From NCBI GenBank assembly GCA_001626655.1, contig LUOC01000073.1, positions 1 through 16,908 on the forward strand: 16,908 nucleotides of DNA, written 5' to 3'. The translations under genes and the position numbers were made by a program. The notes beneath the pieces are model-generated. The model had not been told where the DNA came from, searched no databases, and worked only from the letters and a program-made list of their open reading frames with translations. This document shows positions 1 through 8,107 of the stretch, piece by piece (position 1 is the stretch's first letter; the number at the start of each line of letters is the position of its first letter). The stretch comes from Fidelibacterota bacterium REDSEA-S14_B6 (GTDB taxonomy: Bacteria; Fidelibacterota; Marinisomatia; Marinisomatales; S15-B10).

Positions 1-2
1 GG

Positions 3-2063
3 CTCTATCACCATTACGTCGGGCACGATAACAACAGGGACTGGTTCATGAACAACATGCCCGAATCTCAGGCGTGCTCCCGAGTGATCTACAACGAGTG
101 GTATCCTCAGATTGTTTACAACCATCATCAGACAGGCCCATCCTGGGCGAGGATTTTTCTTCCGCCGTTTTCTGATCCCGTCAATCCCAACATCCACCCC
201 GGTGTCACCACCGGTGTCAGCCTTGTGGGCACCGCCATGGGGAACAGGTTCGCCATGAAGAAGATGGGCGGTGTTGTCTCTGATTTTCAGTACAGCATGT
301 GGTGGAACGGCGGCATGCGGACCGCCCCCTATTTCCACAACCAGATCGGCATTCTCACCGAGACGAGCCACGCCACGCCGACGCCCCGTTTCTACGATCC
401 AGACTCGATTCCGAAAAACATCGGCTCCCGCCGGGCGAATCGTCTATCCAATGACGGGACGGACATTTTTCTCCCCATTCCGTGGGAGGCAGGAGAATCC
501 CATTTCAGGGATGCGGTGGACTATATGCTGACCGCATCCATGGCAGTGATGAATGTTTCCGCTGATCTCCGCGAGAAGTGGCTTATGAACATTTATCGCA
601 TGGGCCGTGACGCCATCGAAGCGGGAGAGGCCGGCGGCCCTTTCGCTTATGTGATTCCGACGGAACAGTGGGATCGTGTTGAGGCAACGAATCTTGTGAC
701 CCATCTCCGGCGGACCGGGATTGAGGTACACAAGTCCACCGCCAGATTCCGGGCGGGTGATGACCAATACCCGAAGGGTTCGTACATCGTCTACGCGGCG
801 CAGGCGTTCCGTCCAATGGTCCTCGACATGATGGAGCCCCAAGAATATCCCGACAGACGAGGTCCCGACGGCTCGCCGCAGGTGCCGTATGATCTTGCCG
901 GCTGGACGCTGCCCATGCAGATGGGCATAGCGGTAGACAGGATTGACGAGCCGTTCAAGGTGAAGGCAGAAGAGATTGTTGAAATTGAGATTGCGCCCGC
1001 CGCCGGAGATGTGACCGGCCGCGGTGACTGGGGCTATATCGTCTCAAATCGAACCAATGCGACGGTTGTGGCGGTCAACCGGCTCCTCGACACCGGAAAG
1101 CAAGTCTCCTACCTCGACGGTTCGCACAAGGTACGGTCTGTTGAGTTCGGGCGCGGCTCCATCGTGATCGAATCGTCTGGCAAAGGTAGCGATGCCGCCG
1201 TCGACGCCATCGCTGCCGATCTTGGCGTCAGCTTCACCCGCCTTTCGAAAAAACCGTCCGCCTCACTTATCCCCGCCGACCGGCTCAGCATAGGACTTTA
1301 CAAGTCGTGGGTCTCCAATATGGACGAGGGGTGGACGCGGTGGCTGTTGGAGAATTATGAATTCCCTATGGACACGCTCCACGACGCCGACATACAGGGC
1401 GGCCGCCTGAGCCGCTACAGCGCCATCGTAATTCCTGATCAGTCGCCCGGGAGAATCCTGAACGGTCACGCCATGCACACCATGCCTGAAGAGTACATCG
1501 GCGGCATGGGCGTTGAAGGGGCCGCCGCCCTTAAGAGGTATGTTGAAGAGGGCGGAACATTGGTCATGCTGGACGGCGCCTCCGATTTCGCCATTGAGCA
1601 GTTTGGGCTCCCGGTCCGGAATGCTGTCTCCGGCGTGTCGCCTCAGAAATTCTTCATCCCCGGTTCACTGGTGAGGATTCATCTGAATCAGAGCCATCCC
1701 CTCACAGGGGGGATGCAGGAGGAGGCGGCAGCCTATTTTGTCAGGAGTCGTGCTTTCAAGGAGGTGAAACTTTCGAGAAAAGGGGAAGGGGGCCGGGAGG
1801 ATACCAAACTGGCGCCGAGTCCGCCGGTGGAAGTGATCGCTACCTACGACAAAGAGGATATCCTTATGAGCGGCTGGGCATTGGGTGAGAAGGATCACAT
1901 CGGCGGCAAAGCGGCGGCGGTCCGTGTGACCGTGGGAGATGGCGACATTGTTCTCGTCGGTTTCCGTCCGCAGTTCCGCGGTCAGCCGAGAGGAACGTAC
2001 AAACTGCTGTTCAATGCGCTCCTCTTGAGCGGATTGGACAACTATCCGTCTATTACTGAGTAG
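3..2063 (+). CDS. M14-family zinc carboxypeptidase-like protein, 5'-truncated by window edge
   Basis: The reading frame is open from the first complete codon at position 3, so the start lies upstream and only the C-terminal 686 residues are visible. Near the beginning the motif HDNNRDW matches the Asn-Arg substrate-binding pair of M14 carboxypeptidases. It is followed by NHHQTG, the likely third zinc ligand (His196 of carboxypeptidase A), and GILTET, the likely catalytic Glu (Glu270). The first two zinc ligands (HxxE) must lie before the window. After about residue 330 the sequence no longer looks like peptidase. A segment around residues 470-540 (YSAIVIPDQ, then ALKRYVEEGGTLVML) resembles a class I glutamine-amidotransferase-like fold, as is common at the C-terminus of this large bacterial M14 subfamily. 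The protein is probably secreted and degrades peptides. The DUF5916 gene follows after 33 bp on the same strand, so co-transcription is likely. Family assignment is firm; substrate is unknown. Confidence 0.9.
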   Translation, partial: LYHHYVGHDNNRDWFMNNMPESQACSRVIYNEWYPQIVYNHHQTGPSWARIFLPPFSDPVNPNIHPGVTTGVSLVGTAMGNRFAMKKMGGVVSDFQYSMWWNGGMRTAPYFHNQIGILTETSHATPTPRFYDPDSIPKNIGSRRANRLSNDGTDIFLPIPWEAGESHFRDAVDYMLTASMAVMNVSADLREKWLMNIYRMGRDAIEAGEAGGPFAYVIPTEQWDRVEATNLVTHLRRTGIEVHKSTARFRAGDDQYPKGSYIVYAAQAFRPMVLDMMEPQEYPDRRGPDGSPQVPYDLAGWTLPMQMGIAVDRIDEPFKVKAEEIVEIEIAPAAGDVTGRGDWGYIVSNRTNATVVAVNRLLDTGKQVSYLDGSHKVRSVEFGRGSIVIESSGKGSDAAVDAIAADLGVSFTRLSKKPSASLIPADRLSIGLYKSWVSNMDEGWTRWLLENYEFPMDTLHDADIQGGRLSRYSAIVIPDQSPGRILNGHAMHTMPEEYIGGMGVEGAAALKRYVEEGGTLVMLDGASDFAIEQFGLPVRNAVSGVSPQKFFIPGSLVRIHLNQSHPLTGGMQEEAAAYFVRSRAFKEVKLSRKGEGGREDTKLAPSPPVEVIATYDKEDILMSGWALGEKDHIGGKAAAVRVTVGDGDIVLVGFRPQFRGQPRGTYKLLFNALLLSGLDNYPSITE

Positions 2064-2096
2064 AGGCGTTGTCGTCACTGCGCCCGGCTAACCGGC

Positions 2097-4292
2097 GTGA
2101 ACAGGAAGTCGAGGATTCGAATTCGCTATCTGGTGTTGCTGGCTGGATTAAGCATCGTTCAGACTGCTCGCGGGGATGAATCCTTGTCGCACATTATCCC
2201 TGATGAAGCGCCACGGCCCACTGCTTACGCCACTCTAACTGACCAACAGATCATCATCGACGGCCGCCTTAATGAAAAGGCCTGGGAATCGGCCGAGACT
2301 ATTGACGGTTTTGTTCAGGCCAAACTCCAGGAGGGGTACCCCGCCACCGAACCGACGTCTGTAAAACTTCTCTACGATGATGTGAACCTCTACGTGGGGG
2401 CAGTCTGCTACGATTCGGAGCCGGACAAACTCGTTATCGAGAGCCTCCAGCAAGATTTTGAAACTCACAACAGCGACGTCTTCGCCTTGACGCTCGACAC
2501 ATTCTTCGATCGCAGCAATGCCTTCATGTTTCTGTTCAATCCCATGGGGGCAATCAAAGATGGACAGGTGTTCAACGACAGCCGGAACCCCAACCTCGCC
2601 TGGGAGGGGGTGATTGAAGTGAAGACAGTGATTCATGACGAAGGATGGAACGTGGAACTGGCTATTCCGTTCTCTACCCTTCGTTTCGACCCATCGCTGG
2701 ACGAGCAGAAATGGGGATTGAATTTCCTGAGGCGAGTCCGGCGGAAGAATGAAGATTCTTACTGGGCTCCTCTGCCGAGGCGGGGGCGCGTTCACAAAAT
2801 GTCAAAGGCCGGCACACTGCTTGGGATCAAGGGGATCAAATCAGGGCGGAACCTGAGTGTGAAGCCGTTCGGTTCTGTCGGTTCAAACGGCGGCGAAAAT
2901 TCTTCAACTGCAGACGGAGGCGCCGATATCAAGTGGGGAGTCACCCCGAGCCTCACTCTCGACATGACATACAATACAGATTTTTCCCAGGTTGAAGCGG
3001 ATCGTCTTCAGATCAATCTCGACCGGTTTCCGCTCTTTTTTCCGGAAAAGCGCGATTTCTTCATTGAGAACGCCGGCGCCTTCACCTTCGGAGATGTGAC
3101 TGAAAGAAACTACAGGATGGGTGCCTCTCTTAGAGATTTCACACTATTTCATTCCAGAAGGATAGGACTGGAGAAAGGGTCGCCTATTCCCATTGTCGCC
3201 GGTGGAAGGCTCACCGGCAGAGTGAAAGATGTTGAATTGGGAGCCCTCGCCATTCAGACAGAACGGTTGGAGGATAGTCCAGCGGAGCAGTTTCAGGTCT
3301 TCCGACTGAGGCGGAACATGGAAGGTAATTCCGATATAGGCGCCATGGTAATTCAACGTCAAGAAACAGCTGCAAGTGACGACTACAACAGGAGTTTCGG
3401 CGTCGATGCAAACCTCAGATTCTTCGGCAACCTCGTCGTCAGTTCGTATCTCGCGGGGACGACTGAACCGGGGAGTGGTGGAGGCAATCTCGCAGGCCGA
3501 ATCTCCACCGGCTGGCGGGACGGTTTTTGGGACATTTCCGCTTTCTATAAAGAGGTGGGGGAACAGTTTAATCCCGGCGTTGGATTCGTGAGGCGAAATG
3601 GGGTCCGGCACGCCTATGCCACCCTTGGCGCCCATCCGGCACTGGCGTCAAAGCGGTTCTACAAGCTGAATCCGTATGGCGAATTTCACTATGTGACCGA
3701 CCTGAATTCAGCCGTGGTAACACGAACCGCCTCTGCGGCCCTCGACTTTCATTTCCGCGACGGCAGTGTGATGGGCGTGAAAGGTGTCAGCAGGTTTGAG
3801 CGGGTCGACTCCCCCTTTTCAATCGGAGAGGATGTAACGATAGACGCCGCTGATTATTCTTTTGGAGAGATTATCGCGTTCTACCGATCCAACGCTTCCC
3901 TCCCTCTGTTCGGAAACCTGCGGCTATCCTCTGGGACCTATTTCGCTGGAGAGAAAAGTACCCTCTCTCTCAATATAGCCGGCCGAGTTGGATACAGACT
4001 GACTGCTTCAGCAACCTCGAGCATAAATAACATCACCTACAGTGGTCAGAATGTGACTGCCAATGTGTACGGCTTGCGATTCAACTATTCGCACACCACG
4101 GCGATTCATTCATCTATCTATCTGCAGTACAATACAGTGTCAGATGAAGTGGTGTCAAACTTGAGGGTTAACCTGATTCATTCCCCATTGAGCGACGTAT
4201 TTCTCGTTATCCTCGATCATAGAAATGCGTCTACAGGCGACGCCATCGATCGAGCGCTCGTCTTAAAGGTTACAAAGCTGTTCAGTCTGTAA
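2097..4292 (+). CDS. DUF5916 outer-membrane protein with N-terminal CBM9-like domain
   Basis: This 731-residue protein starts at a GTG that is followed at once by a basic n-region and hydrophobic stretch (about residues 8-26, ending near ARG-DES), a typical Sec signal peptide. Residues about 50-225 have the CBM9/DOMON-like pattern (IIIDGRLNEKAWE, LYVGAVCYD, W.VELAIPFSTLRF). The rest follows the DUF5916 pattern, with the FFPEKRDFFIENAG motif at about residues 311-324 followed by alternating aromatic/polar strands expected for an outer-membrane beta-barrel. Length is usual for the family (700-900). No good Shine-Dalgarno is visible before the GTG, which fits translation coupled to the M14 gene 33 bp upstream. 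The function of DUF5916 is not established. Neighbouring peptidases suggest a role in handling peptides or glycans at the surface, but that is inference. Confidence 0.9.
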   Translation: MNRKSRIRIRYLVLLAGLSIVQTARGDESLSHIIPDEAPRPTAYATLTDQQIIIDGRLNEKAWESAETIDGFVQAKLQEGYPATEPTSVKLLYDDVNLYVGAVCYDSEPDKLVIESLQQDFETHNSDVFALTLDTFFDRSNAFMFLFNPMGAIKDGQVFNDSRNPNLAWEGVIEVKTVIHDEGWNVELAIPFSTLRFDPSLDEQKWGLNFLRRVRRKNEDSYWAPLPRRGRVHKMSKAGTLLGIKGIKSGRNLSVKPFGSVGSNGGENSSTADGGADIKWGVTPSLTLDMTYNTDFSQVEADRLQINLDRFPLFFPEKRDFFIENAGAFTFGDVTERNYRMGASLRDFTLFHSRRIGLEKGSPIPIVAGGRLTGRVKDVELGALAIQTERLEDSPAEQFQVFRLRRNMEGNSDIGAMVIQRQETAASDDYNRSFGVDANLRFFGNLVVSSYLAGTTEPGSGGGNLAGRISTGWRDGFWDISAFYKEVGEQFNPGVGFVRRNGVRHAYATLGAHPALASKRFYKLNPYGEFHYVTDLNSAVVTRTASAALDFHFRDGSVMGVKGVSRFERVDSPFSIGEDVTIDAADYSFGEIIAFYRSNASLPLFGNLRLSSGTYFAGEKSTLSLNIAGRVGYRLTASATSSINNITYSGQNVTANVYGLRFNYSHTTAIHSSIYLQYNTVSDEVVSNLRVNLIHSPLSDVFLVILDHRNASTGDAIDRALVLKVTKLFSL

Positions 4293-4332
4293 CGAGGTGT
4301 GCTCTTGAGCATTGAAACCGGAATCGAAATAG

Positions 4333-4362
4333 TTGACAATCTGGCCTTCTCCGTGGTATCAT
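4333..4362 (+). promoter_or_regulatory. Near-consensus sigma70-type promoter for ggt
   Basis: A perfect -35 hexamer TTGACA (4333-4338) is followed after 18 bp by TATCAT (4357-4362, five of six matches). A TGG just before the -10 (4354-4356) makes it an extended -10. Predicted transcription start is near 4369, giving an untranslated leader of only about 20 nt that contains the ribosome-binding site AGGAG (4378-4382), 5 nt before ATG 4388. A short inverted repeat, TGGCC (4342-4346) with GGCCA (4367-4371), brackets the -10 and could be an operator half-site pair; this part is speculative. Confidence 0.6.
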
Positions 4363-4387
4363 TTCCGGCCAAATCTTAGGAGAAATT

Positions 4388-6127
4388 ATGCATTTTAGGA
4401 GATATCCTGTCCTCACAGCCGTTATTCTGTTCCCGCTGCTTTTTTCAGGTTGCGCCAAGGACGGACTCAATTTCTATATTTTCGAAGGGAGGGTGAACTT
4501 GGAGGCTGAGGAGGCCGTCGGAAAGAACGGCGTCGTCTCCTCTGTACACCCCATCGCTTCTCAAGTTGGGATTGATGTTCTGAAAAACGGCGGAAACGCT
4601 ATCGACGCTGCCATCGCCACAGGGCTCGCCCTCGGTGTTGTGGATCAGGCCAACTGCGGTCTCGGCGGCGGTGCGTTCATCGTCATGCGTCTCGCAGACG
4701 GGACGGTCCACACCATCGACGGCAGGGAGATGGCGCCGGCCGGAGCACATCGTGATATGTATATCCGCGATGGGAAAGCCGACTCTGACCTGAGCCAGAT
4801 CGGGCCGCTGGCGGTGGGTGTTCCGGGCGTTCCGGCGGCGTACATGAAAGCGCTCGAACTCGGCGGCACCATCCCCTTGAGCGAGTTGATCAAGCCCGCC
4901 ACCGACATCGCCCGCGACGGCTTTATCCTTGACGACGCTTATGTCGATCGCTACAAGGGAGCGACGGAACAGCTCAAGAGCGATCCCGGCTCGGCCGAGG
5001 TCTATTTTCATGAGGACGGTTCAGAACTGGAGACGGGAGAACTGTTTAAACAGCCCCTTCTGGCCGATACTTACGAAAAGTTCGGCGCCGGCGGGCTCGA
5101 CTATTTCTACAGAGGCGAATTCGCCCAGCAGGTTGATCAGTTCATGAGCGAGACCGGCGGCCTTATCACCACCGACGATATGGCGAACTACAGGGTGGTG
5201 GAGCGCGAACCGATCACAGGCAGCTACAAAGGTTATGAGGTCTACGGCATGGGGCCGCCCAGTTCCGGTGGGGTCCATCTCGTTCAGATTCTGAACATGA
5301 TCGAGGCGTCCGGCACCCTTGACGGCAAGACTGATTGGGACGAAGAGAGCGTCTTCCTCACTTCGAAGTTTATGGACAAGGCGTTCGCAGATCGCGCCGA
5401 ACATCTCGGCGATGCCGATTTCTACCCTGTCCCCGTAGAGAAGCTCATCAGCAAATCTTATGCTCAATCGTTGGTCGATGAAGTGAAAAATGTGATTGCC
5501 GTCGGACCGCGGGATGAACGGTATGCCTTGGCTTACGGGCCGGGCCACACCACCAACTTTGCCGTGGTCGACAGTTGGGGAAACGCCGTCGCCATCAATC
5601 ATACGGTGAACCTCACCTACGGCGCGCAGGTGACCGTCCCCGGAACAGGCGTCGCCCTCAACTCAGAGATGGACGACTTCAGCGCCCAGCCCGGCGTGCC
5701 GAACGCCTTCGGCCTTATCGGTGCAGAGGCGAACGCCATAGAACCGGGGAAACGCCCCCTCTCCAGCATGTCGCCCACCATTGTGGTGAAGGACGGCAAA
5801 CCTGTCATGATGCTCGGCGGCGCCGGCGGCCCGAGGATTATTACGGCAGTTCTCCACACTGTCCTCGGTGTTCTCGATTTTGACCTTTCCGTCGGCAAGG
5901 CACTCGCCCTTCCTCGGTTTCACCATCAGTACCGTCCCGAAGCCCTGTTTGTGGAATCACACATGCCGAGACGCCACAAGAAAGCGATGAAAAGAAAAGG
6001 GTACCGCGTTGTGGTCCGGGACGGCCTCGGGACTGTCCGGGCCATCGCCTGGAGCGAGGAACTTCAGGCTTATGTGGGCGTCGCCGATCCCCGAACAAGG
6101 GACGGCGTGGGGGCGAGAGCTTACTGA
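4388..6127 (+). CDS. ggt: Gamma-glutamyltranspeptidase, lipoprotein form
   Basis: The protein has 579 residues, the usual length for the GGT precursor. It hydrolyses or transfers the gamma-glutamyl group of glutathione and related peptides. The N-terminus is a lipoprotein signal with lipobox FSGC, Cys22 being the predicted lipidated residue, so the enzyme is likely tethered in the envelope rather than freely periplasmic. Expected landmarks are present: DGREMAP with Arg113 (binds the gamma-glutamyl carboxylate), the autocleavage site HTTNF where Thr388 would become the N-terminal nucleophile of the small subunit, NSEMDDF, and SSMSPT (459-464), which lines the oxyanion site. GGAGGPRIIT replaces the more usual GSPGGSRI. 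ATG 4388 is chosen because it gives the signal peptide and lies 5 nt after AGGAG. It has its own promoter. The next gene downstream is a small ORF; the following large gene is convergent. Confidence 0.95.
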   Translation: MHFRRYPVLTAVILFPLLFSGCAKDGLNFYIFEGRVNLEAEEAVGKNGVVSSVHPIASQVGIDVLKNGGNAIDAAIATGLALGVVDQANCGLGGGAFIVMRLADGTVHTIDGREMAPAGAHRDMYIRDGKADSDLSQIGPLAVGVPGVPAAYMKALELGGTIPLSELIKPATDIARDGFILDDAYVDRYKGATEQLKSDPGSAEVYFHEDGSELETGELFKQPLLADTYEKFGAGGLDYFYRGEFAQQVDQFMSETGGLITTDDMANYRVVEREPITGSYKGYEVYGMGPPSSGGVHLVQILNMIEASGTLDGKTDWDEESVFLTSKFMDKAFADRAEHLGDADFYPVPVEKLISKSYAQSLVDEVKNVIAVGPRDERYALAYGPGHTTNFAVVDSWGNAVAINHTVNLTYGAQVTVPGTGVALNSEMDDFSAQPGVPNAFGLIGAEANAIEPGKRPLSSMSPTIVVKDGKPVMMLGGAGGPRIITAVLHTVLGVLDFDLSVGKALALPRFHHQYRPEALFVESHMPRRHKKAMKRKGYRVVVRDGLGTVRAIAWSEELQAYVGVADPRTRDGVGARAY

Positions 6128-6144
6128 GTTTCCCCGGCTGAGAC

Positions 6145-6330
6145 ATGGCCAGGAAACGGAAGAAGCGGAAAGGGAAGAAGGGCGCTTCCTCCGGCTCGTT
6201 CAAGAAATCGCTGAGGCAGTCGACTCATCCCGTTCCAGCGGAGAAGGTGGAGGGGGGCGGAAAAAAGTACGACAGAAAAGAGGAAAAAGAGAAATTGAAG
6301 GAGGAGATTGACCGTTCTGGGAACGGTTGA
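6145..6330 (+). CDS. Small Lys-rich hypothetical protein (61 aa)
   Basis: The ORF occupies almost exactly the gap between ggt (stop at 6127) and the convergent M23 gene (stop at 6333). The product is very basic at the N-terminus (MARKRKKRKGKK) and ends in a charged, probably helical segment (KYDRKEEKEKLKEEIDRS). I do not recognise a family. Such a composition could bind nucleic acid or ribosome, or be a fortuitous ORF in purine-rich DNA. There is no clear Shine-Dalgarno before ATG 6145. The overlapping frame 6009-6311 is less plausible because most of it lies inside ggt. Confidence 0.35.
   Translation: MARKRKKRKGKKGASSGSFKKSLRQSTHPVPAEKVEGGGKKYDRKEEKEKLKEEIDRSGNG
6311..6327. terminator. Hairpin between convergent genes, possible weak terminator
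   Basis: Seven perfect base pairs (ACCGTTC at 6311-6317 with GAACGGT at 6321-6327) with a 3-nt loop. It lies just past the stop of the minus-strand M23 gene and overlaps the end of the small plus-strand ORF. Neither strand has a T-run after it, so intrinsic termination would be weak; it could also be an mRNA 3'-end stabiliser. Confidence 0.3.
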
Positions 6331-6332
6331 AC

Positions 6333-7583
6333 CTATTTCGAGACGAAGAGCCTTTCGAGAAGTTTCGTCAGCGAGTTATACCTCAGTCCCTGCCCCATAT
6401 ACCTCTCGCCCCCCTTATCCTGAATAATGAGTTCGAAGTGGAGGTGGGCGTGCTCCCAGTTGCCAAGAGCGCCGTCGCTCGTTCCGCTGGCGCCGACCTT
6501 GCCGATCGTCTGTCCCCGTTTCACGGTGGCTCCCACTGTGACGTCCTCGGCAATTTCTGACATGTGGGCATAGATGGTCACCAGCCGTTTCCCCTTCACA
6601 ATGTCGATCCCGTGATCGATGTAAACAGCCTGACCGAAAAGTATATGCTCGAAGACGTCCGACGGCGTTCTTCCAATGTGCGCCGCTTTCTTCAGAAGTG
6701 ATTTTCTGAAGTCGTTTGTGATCTCTTCGTAACCGTGCTCTGCGCGGATAATAACACCCCCTTCAGCAGCCCGGATCGGTGCGCCATAAGGCGATTGGAA
6801 ATCGATTCCCCGGTGAGTGCCGCTCCGGTGTGCCCTTGGTGCATTCGGGAGAAGGATTGAACTTTTCGGGTAGGCGACGCCGGGACACGGCTCGAGAAGC
6901 AGACCGTCTGGAAGATAGTCGAAACTGTCATGAACCTTTTCGTCAGGAGTTACAGGAGTCACAAGGGTCGGGCTTACGGTCACGGTGGGGCTGATCAGGT
7001 TTTCTGCATAGGCCGCAATACGCTCCCTGTCCAAGGCAAATGTTAATGAGAAGGACGCCTCCTCTCCGGTCAGACCGACAGGGCGGAACGGGAGTCTCTC
7101 CATATTGGAAAAATGTTCCCTCGTTTCACGGATGATGGAATCGTCTTCAGTCCGCTTCAGGAGGGCTGAATAATCGAGTTTTCTCACTGCTTCGCCGAGG
7201 GCACTGTTCAGAATGCTTTCATCCACCTCCGCCCCGAATGGGACATGGATTGTGATGGTATCCCCCCCGCTTGATTTCAGTACACTTACCGCCGCCGGAG
7301 ACGCCGGTTCAGGCTCGGGCATCAGATTCGGCTTGGGCTTCGGTTGCGGTCTCCGTACCGGCTCGGACTCGGGGAGCGGTTCAGGTGCGGGCACTAACTC
7401 AGGCTGAGGAACGGAGAGAGGCTCGACTGTCGATTCAGGCTCCGGCGCCGGCTCTGGAGGTGGAACGGTCGGCGCACAGCCGGTGAGGGCGATTGCCATT
7501 AACATCAGGTGGATTCGACTCAACGAAACGGTGCTACTCTCCGGCCAGTGCTGTAAGCTTTTCCAGTCCGGCGGAATAGACAT
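6333..7583 (-). CDS. M23 (LytM-like) peptidase lipoprotein with Pro/Glu-rich stalk
   Basis: From ATG 7583 the product has 416 residues. A hydrophobic stretch ends in lipobox LTGC (Cys36), so it should be a lipoprotein. Residues 37-95 are a low-complexity Pro/Glu linker, probably an extended stalk. A poorly conserved middle region follows, then an M23 domain (about 250-388) with His257-x3-Asp261 and HLH (His380/His382), the zinc-ligand pattern of active enzymes; YAH at 338-340 also fits. An extra segment of about 30 residues (285-318) sits inside the domain before VYIDHG. The likely role is peptidoglycan cross-link cleavage in the envelope. Start is uncertain: ATG 7583 has GGAG 9 nt upstream but overlaps the AroQ-like gene by 50 bp and makes an odd acidic n-region. 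TTG 7523 would give a compact signal peptide and a 10-bp gap. It is probably co-transcribed with that gene. Confidence 0.88.
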   Translation of the reverse strand: MSIPPDWKSLQHWPESSTVSLSRIHLMLMAIALTGCAPTVPPPEPAPEPESTVEPLSVPQPELVPAPEPLPESEPVRRPQPKPKPNLMPEPEPASPAAVSVLKSSGGDTITIHVPFGAEVDESILNSALGEAVRKLDYSALLKRTEDDSIIRETREHFSNMERLPFRPVGLTGEEASFSLTFALDRERIAAYAENLISPTVTVSPTLVTPVTPDEKVHDSFDYLPDGLLLEPCPGVAYPKSSILLPNAPRAHRSGTHRGIDFQSPYGAPIRAAEGGVIIRAEHGYEEITNDFRKSLLKKAAHIGRTPSDVFEHILFGQAVYIDHGIDIVKGKRLVTIYAHMSEIAEDVTVGATVKRGQTIGKVGASGTSDGALGNWEHAHLHFELIIQDKGGERYMGQGLRYNSLTKLLERLFVSK

Positions 7584-7968
7584 CCAACGGCACTCCAGTT
7601 TCTGTGGCGAGGCACGACTCCGAAAAGATGGAAGCGGCCCCGTGTTGTGAAGGGTCGTAGTCTGGACTGAAGTGAATTCCCACGGTAGGGACGTTGCAGA
7701 GCTGGACTGTATCGAGAAGATCGTAACTGTTCCTCGCCCACGCTCCCGGCGCTAACAGGCAGCCGTCGGCCCAGTTCCTGTTTCGCTGGAGAAAGGTGAT
7801 CGCCCTCGCCATTTCATGTGTCTGGAGAATCTTCAGAGTCGCATCCACGTCTCGGGCCTGACGCCGGAGGGCGCGGTTGATCTTGTCGAGGGTTATTCGC
7901 TCCCCGGCAGCGGCAGAACGGACACCTATGAGGTTCAGATTGGGTCCGTGAAGGATAAGGATGTTCAT
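7534..7968 (-). CDS. aroQ: AroQ-fold protein (type II 3-dehydroquinate dehydratase family), probably not an active dehydratase
   Basis: The 144-residue length and N-terminus MNILILHGPNLNLIG are diagnostic of type II dehydroquinase, and APGAWARNSYDLLDTV and TVGIHFS keep the family register. ATG 7966-7968 is chosen because it starts exactly at the family N-terminus; the upstream ATG at 8067 would add 33 unrelated residues. Compared with the Helicobacter pylori enzyme (my alignment from memory), Arg17 and the strand His (His99 here) remain. The catalytic Tyr22 is Gly22, the substrate Asn is Ala73 (LAPGA for INPGA), the His of the SHTS motif is Arg79, the Glu before the strand His is Gly97, and the distal Arg is Gly110. 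The symbol reflects family only. It could be a paralogue with another function. The M23 lipoprotein gene follows immediately. Confidence 0.8.
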   Translation of the reverse strand: MNILILHGPNLNLIGVRSAAAGERITLDKINRALRRQARDVDATLKILQTHEMARAITFLQRNRNWADGCLLAPGAWARNSYDLLDTVQLCNVPTVGIHFSPDYDPSQHGAASIFSESCLATETGVPLDVYSAGLEKLTALAGE

Positions 7969-8026
7969 TGACTCGTCCAGCTTTTCGGTTGCCGACCTTT
8001 CGGTGAGAAGGTAAATTCTCGACCCA

Positions 8027-8055
8027 AATATAACGGTTCGGGGCGAATGAATTAA
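8027..8055 (-). promoter_or_regulatory. Candidate promoter for the minus-strand aroQ-like/M23 pair
   Basis: On the minus strand, TTAATT (8055-8050) is followed after 17 bp by TATATT (8032-8027). The -10 has five of six consensus bases but the -35 only three. The predicted start near 8020 gives about 50 nt of leader before ATG 7968, and would exclude the ATG at 8067 as a start. Confidence 0.25.
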
Positions 8056-8107
8056 CAGTGAACGCAATCAGGAAACATTAGGACAGGTGCAGAGGAGAAG
8101 AAGAAAA

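Noticed and set aside
2235..2795. 186-codon open frame on the minus strand opposite the DUF5916 gene
   Set aside because: Shadow of a clearly coding sense frame; no recognisable motif or ribosome-binding site.
7250..7475. Repetitive GC-rich tract that might be a DNA repeat or phase-variable array
   Set aside because: It encodes the Pro/Glu linker of the M23 lipoprotein; the units are irregular in length and sequence, not a perfect tandem array.
7969..8067. N-terminal extension of the AroQ-like protein from the ATG at 8067
   Set aside because: It adds 33 residues before the exact family N-terminus and would begin upstream of the candidate promoter.
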